From Neonectria sp. B-13 (taxonomy: Eukaryota; Ascomycota; Sordariomycetes; Hypocreales; Nectriaceae), in the NCBI GenBank assembly GCA_002682825.1, contig NOKP01000001.1:4467296-4531295 (forward strand): DNA of 64,000 nucleotides. Direction: 5' to 3'. How positions within the stretch are numbered: the first letter of the stretch is position 1; each line of letters begins with the position of its first letter. Below the pieces are notes generated by a model. It was not told where the DNA came from. It ran no database searches and saw only the letters and a program-made list of their open reading frames with translations. Below, piece after piece: positions 59,201-64,000 of this stretch. The position numbers were made by a program, and so were the translations under genes.

Positions 59201-61402
59201 CTTGGAGGCGCTGCGCGCCGCCGCCTCCCTGATAGCAATGATTTCTCGTTCCCGGTCATCCTCTTCTCGGGTTCTTCGTCGACCACGCTTCTCATTGACA
59301 ATCTCATTGACCTCGAGAATGTCGTCGTAGTCCGAGTCGCTTTCGTCGTCATCGGGGGCGACTACCAGGATCGCAGCTCGGTCCTGCTTCAGTTGAAGCG
59401 GTGCTGGAGGAGGTTTCCGTGGCGGAGGTGCGGGAAACTTTGACAGCCCCTCTTCAGGTTGTGGCGTGGCCCCGACAATGGCAACAGTCGGAAGTTGTCC
59501 CATCGGGGGTTTTGGTGGCGGCATCTTCGGGGGCTCGCTGGGTAGGCTGCGTGAAGGGGGAAGTGAGAGGTTGAACGGGATGTCCTTCAACTGCTGGTCG
59601 GCCTTCTCCTTGCGTGCCAAGTCGGCGATTCTCTCTTCCTCCTCATGGTCAAACTTGTCCCGAGCGTGATCCTGGGGCTTCGGCATGGCGTGTGCTGGGT
59701 GGAGGATCTCGGCGACCGCAGAAGTGGGAGGGTTGGGTTGGTCCGCGGGGGGTGTTATGGGATAGGGCGCCAGTCTCACCTCGATAGGTGAATTCTTTGG
59801 GCTGTCTGAATCGAGGGTTGGCGAGTCTGGAGTGATCATGCTCTCCTTAGCTCGTTCGATGTCCACTCGTGGAATGGTCACTCCAGTGGGCATTGGGGCG
59901 GTTTGCCCTCTTCCTCTAGGACCAGCGGCCATAGAAACGGCCGGAATGGCCATGACCTCTTTCAACTTCTTCCTGTACTTCTCCTTGTCCTGGAGAGCCC
60001 TTTCCAGATCCTTGTTCAAGCCCAATATCATAGCTCTTTGCTTGTCGACTAGGCGCCAGAGTTGAGTATTCTGCTGCGACTGCGACTGCTTTTCTTTGAG
60101 AAGATACTGAATCAAGGTCTCTGGACTTCCCGCCGTCTTTATTAAATGAGCAATATCTGGTGACCCATTTTGGACATCCTGAGAGCGACTGGCTCCATGC
60201 GACTTGGCCGAGATGGCAGATATAGCGGAATCGATCGATGAGTTGCGGGGAGGACCCTTGGAGGCGTCGGCCTGGGCCGCAGCTACCGGACCAGCCATGG
60301 CCGGCCGGAAAGTCGAGAACGAGCCTGGGGAAGGCTTCGAGGTTACGGGATCAGAAACGGTTCGCGCGTCATTCGGATTGCCAAGATACGGGTTTCTGTG
60401 AGGAACTGGTTGTTAGTCGAGGTGTAGCGGGACGAGATGCTGAGGATCACAAGACCCGTGACCAGCCGTTATCGCGACGAACCTAGGACTCCGAGGTTCC
60501 GGGGACCCTGAATCGGAGGAATCACTACTGTAAAATGCAGTCTCTTTGGGTTGCACACGAGCCGTCTTCTTGACAGGAGCCCGATCGGCCGGAATTGCTG
60601 GAGGTGGCGTCTGTCGTAGAGGAAAGGTCGTGGTACGGGGGCTGGGGCTCGTGGGACCGTAGGCCAAACTGTTGCCCGCTGACAAAGGACTCGAGATTGA
60701 GGGCCTTAGAGATCTCGGGCTTTGAGAAGCGTCAGTCAAACAAGGCCTAGAACAAAGATTTTATTCCACGACAAGGCGCTGGAGGATCGCGGGCAACCGA
60801 GGGGAGACAGGAAGATGGCGCGAGAGACAATCGGTCGCCTTGCACAACATCGACCAGGGGCAGAGCCGTAATATGAATCAAGGTTGAGAAAAAGCGGCAG
60901 GTATTGAGAGAACAAGTGTGGGAGAGAATAGTGTGTGAGTAGGAAGCGAACGGTGAATGCGGCCAGGAGGCCCTTGGATCAGCGGCGGCCGGGGGGGTGT
61001 GGGGATGGAAGACGGAGGGTGGACAGAGGTCTGGAGTTGGGATGAAGATGCTCACCTGGGAGCGGGCGACAACGAGCCCATCGACGAGAAGGCCGAGTTG
61101 GAATATGTTATGCGACCGACGGTGGGACTATCCTGGCCTGGGAAGTCTGGTCGGGAGTGGAAACGGAACTCGTCGAGACCAGCATCCATGACAGCTCCGG
61201 AGGACATGGAATTTGTCGACGCGGAAGCGGAGACGGTGGAGGAGAAGGAGGAGGAGAAGGTCGTCGTGGTCGTCGTTGGAGAGGAGCCAGACGCAATTGA
61301 AGCAGCAGTGGCAGAGACAGCGCCAGAGCCAGAGACAGAGCCAGAGACAGAGCCAGAAGCAGTCGGGGCGACTGGAGCGCTCTGGAGCGCAAGCTGCGAC
61401 AT
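56228..61402 (-). CDS. BEM3-like: Bem3-type RhoGAP with PX and PH domains
   Basis: Three exons (61402-61056, 60746-60483, 60395-56228) encode 1592 residues; introns are 309 and 87 nt, both phase 2, so the frame runs through. The first 800 residues are mostly disordered, with Ser/Thr runs, a coiled coil (QNTQLWRLVDKQRAMILGLN to YRKKLKEV) and many proline stretches (PPPRKPPPAP) that could bind SH3 domains. A divergent PX domain lies around SIEVKVASSRM to VCKYLSSNVL. The PH domain starts SGYLTKKGKNFGGWKARFFV and ends ERDRWVQALLQWI. The RhoGAP domain contains the arginine finger in EEGIFRLSGS and LKLYLRELPTTIL and NVGIVFSPTLNIP. Bem3 stimulates GTP hydrolysis by Cdc42 at sites of polar growth. 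A GH/TSH repeat separates PH and RhoGAP. Confidence 0.93.
57799..57888. repeat. In-frame tandem repeat inside the RhoGAP gene (Gly-His / Thr-Ser-His)
   Basis: Overlapping copies of a 12-18-nt unit (ATGGCCAGTACC-like on the plus strand) encode a Gly-His, Thr-Ser-His and Thr-Gly-His array between the PH and RhoGAP domains. Unit length is a multiple of three, so copy-number changes keep the frame. Confidence 0.8.
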
Positions 61403-62439
61403 GGTCCGCTATCCTCATGCACCGGGACACATCCGCCAATGGGTAAGTGCCGGAGCGGGAGGGTGAGGTTTCGAGATGGCCGCTGCTTGGTTCAAACCGG
61501 CGGAGCAAGGTTGTATGCGACACGAGGCGATGCAGCGCAGCGCAGGTCAGCACAACGGGAGGAGTCCGGTGCCAGGTTTCGGTTTCGCGGGTGGAGATTT
61601 GTTGTGGTGAGTGGTGAAGGTGGTGTGGTTCGGTGGACGGTGCGGCAGAACACGACAGCCCTCTCAACAGGAACAGGGAAAGGGAAACCGATAGGCGCGA
61701 GGTAACACCAGGACGAGGTGAGGCCGAGGCGAGACGAGGCGAGGCAGAGAAAGGCCAGGCCAGGGGACGGACGTTTGGAAGAAAGCGAGAGTAGTGGCGG
61801 AGAATGGCAGCGAAAAAGAGTGTGTGAAGACTGGTAGGGACGGGGGCAGGAGGAGATTTGGGACGGCTTTGGTTTGGTACTAAGGTCCAGGAGGGCGATA
61901 CCAGGTACTACTCCGCCATACTTAGAGGCTGCAGGCAGTAGTAGGTAAGGTACCAACAGAAGTAAGGAAAAAGGTGCTGCAGCCGGGGCCGGGGAAATGG
62001 ACCAGAGGTAGTCAGTCGGTCTGGCTGAATCGTGCAAAGTTGTGCTGAGCGGATGGGATGGTAATTACTCGGCACTTTCAAGTGTTGAACAAAACTTATG
62101 AATCGCGTGGTACGAATCTGGGGCAACGAATGAACAAAGTGGCTTTTGCTTCAGTTTGCCTCGATGGAGAGGCTTGACTCGTTCCACGAAGGACCTATTC
62201 ACAGCTAGTTCCGTGGGACGGGAATCCGGTTCCCCTATTTCGTCTTCCATCCATGGTTCGACGGGAGTATACGAATACTACATGTACGGAGTCTCTGTTG
62301 ATTCATGATCCAGACTGCGCACAAGATAGTCCGCAGGCAAGACAATCAATAACATGCGACCCCAGCAGTGATCGGCTGAGGTGACGGTGGATGGACGAGT
62401 CGTTCGTCGTCGTACCTAGCGCAGGCGACCAGGATCAAG

Positions 62440-62464
62440 GCTCCTCCTCCTCCTCCTCCTCCTC
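62440..62464. repeat. CTC trinucleotide repeat
   Basis: Eight perfect CTC units, non-coding by present evidence. Confidence 0.85.
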
Positions 62465-63976
62465 AGTCACCTTCAGACTTGCAGCGCGACTGAGAAGAAA
62501 GCTCGGCAGACACTTGGGCCAGCCAGCCAGCGGCAATGGCCAATAGTCCACAAAAGAGCGATCCAAAGAGCCCCCCGAAAGGCTCAAACGAAATAAGGGG
62601 TAACCCAGCCAATCGTCCACGGGACGCCGTCAGAGCCAGGAGCGCGCAAGCCAGGGACCACGCCCCCCCACCGCCGCCCCTCCAGCGTCCCACTAACTGC
62701 CACTAACTTGAGAGGCGAGAGGCGCTAATAGAGGTGCCCTGCAGGTCACTGGGCGTAGGGTGTTCTGGGTGGCTATTGATGCAGCGCCGCACGACGCTAG
62801 GTGCTCAACGGCGCAGGGAGCGCGGCACCTGCGGGGGAATCGATAGAGAACGTTGAAGATAATGATGGATTGGATGATTCTCGATGCCCTTAGCTTCCGG
62901 TGTCTGGTATCCTCAGGACCTTTTCACTCGGCGAATGGGGGCCCAATCAGCTCGAATTAGAAACTACTCCTCGGACTGGAACTCAAACACAAGCTGGAAC
63001 ATTAGCTAGAACACACAATGGAACATCAGCTGGAACTCTAACAACGACAAACTGTAACTGGACCTGGACCTGGACCTGGGGGCATTGCGCAAAGGTGGAT
63101 CGCGGGACGTTGCGAGCTCCCGTGCACGTCCAGGGGGGCACATTCCAGCGATATCAGGGACAACAGCGCTGTGAGGAATGTAGACACAAGGGGGGCTAGT
63201 CTAGCAGTCTCATCGTCACGACATCCATTGCTATAGCAGCCTCGAGCGCATGTCTCTGTTCTACTATGTATGCCGCCGAGTAGCTGGTACAGGTATTAGA
63301 GGACACACTGGCGAACAGAGGAGGCTGGGTCGGCTGGTTGAGCTTCCTGGAAGCGACGTTTCCAGTCCCCTCACACTCAAACTTCAAACACAAACTCTGT
63401 CTCTCTCTCTCCCTCTCTCTCACGTCAGCCAAACACACCTACACCACTCACCCACTCGCCACCAGTTGTCAGTCGTCAGTCACAAGACAGCAACTGAGCT
63501 ATATTAAGATGTCACAGGGCCACAATAATGCAATTTGATTCCAAACAACATGCAGATAAGAAGTGAACACATCCTGTGGGTGCGGTCGACTGCTGAAATG
63601 TGCACTGGAACGCAGCGGATTTCCCACAGCTTCAGTTAGCGCCTTCATGTCGTCTCTCACAGTCTGCCTCAGTTCTCCCCACCACTGATGAAGCGAACCC
63701 GCCAGCAACAATCTGCGAATGGCCTTAATTAAAGTGGACGTGACCTGCCAGGATCGTGCCCCATGTCCTCATCCCCTGGCGTGCTTGAGACGCTTCTTCC
63801 AATCAGCGCTCGGCGGCCGCCATGAGGCCGGGGTGCCCCGGCTACCCCGGCCCCAGCTCGTTGCCGCATCCGGCGCGTTCAAACAGGCCAGCCCGTGGCT
63901 CCTGGCCCTGGATGACTTTGGAGTTGAGACAGTGAGACCGGCCACAACACCATGGTGCCCGTGAAGGATCAAGCGT

Positions 63977-64000
63977 TGGGGTGGGGATGGGGATGGGGAT
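63977..64000. repeat. GGGGAT repeat, truncated by the window edge
   Basis: Three GGGGAT-like units at the very end; the extent beyond the window is unknown. Confidence 0.7.

Larger units (their letters stand above)
61403..64000. other. Upstream region of the RhoGAP to the end of the window
   Basis: No supported gene. Contains a CTC repeat (62440-62464), AACTGGA-type repeats (62980-63080), a TC run (63400-63422) and a GGGGAT run cut by the window end. The opening of another gene beyond the right edge cannot be excluded. Confidence 0.5.

Noticed and set aside
63977..64000. GGGGAT run as telomere-like sequence
   Set aside because: Fungal telomeres of this group are TTAGGG; this is a short hexamer run with no other subtelomeric sign.

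Overview
The window looks like nuclear DNA of a filamentous ascomycete, most likely a Sordariomycete. The genes are eukaryotic, split by short GT-AG introns (about 49-310 nt), separated by kilobase-scale spacers and distributed over both strands. There are no operons, no mobile elements, no CRISPR arrays and no tRNA or rRNA genes that I could recognise. Genus cannot be fixed from the sequence alone. Exon joins were worked out by hand from splice consensus, reading phase and family conservation.

Left third (1-20.6 kb) is mostly core housekeeping genes: the tail of an unidentified coiled-coil protein; PCNA; pyridoxal kinase; dUTPase; the inner-kinetochore protein CENP-K/Sim4; a triple-KH RNA-binding protein; a small alpha/beta-barrel-like protein; the sphingolipid phospholipase C Isc1; an NDR-type protein kinase; and a nucleolar FKBP prolyl isomerase. 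PCNA and dUTPase, both S-phase genes, carry ACGCGT (MCB) sites upstream.

Middle (21.6-41.8 kb): a DJ-1/PfpI protein, a membrane GT2-like glycosyltransferase, a 4.2 kb gene-free stretch, THO-complex subunit Thoc5, a PAQR/IZH receptor-like membrane protein, a previously unassembled three-exon gene for a cysteine-rich GPI-anchored secreted protein, the Bub2 spindle-checkpoint GAP, and a SulP sulfate permease.

Right third (42.3-64 kb): a Wss1-type DNA-protein crosslink protease, a small secreted protein, a 5.4 kb gene-free stretch, a serine-rich protein full of RRxS (PKA-type) sites, a Zn2Cys6 transcription factor, and a 1592-codon Bem3-type PX-PH-RhoGAP. The last 2.6 kb has no gene.

The most striking element is the NDR-type kinase (15300-18033, minus). 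Its otherwise intact reading frame contains two adjacent TAG codons exactly where this kinase family has the Trp-Trp pair after 'CD' in subdomain IX. This matches what is known of the perithecium-specific kinase PUK1 of Fusarium graminearum, whose tandem UAG codons are recoded to UGG by A-to-I mRNA editing during sexual development. Both adenosines here lie in the 10-nt loop of a predicted hairpin, the favoured context for fungal A-to-I editing. The gene should therefore be read as stage-specifically decoded, not as a simple pseudogene.
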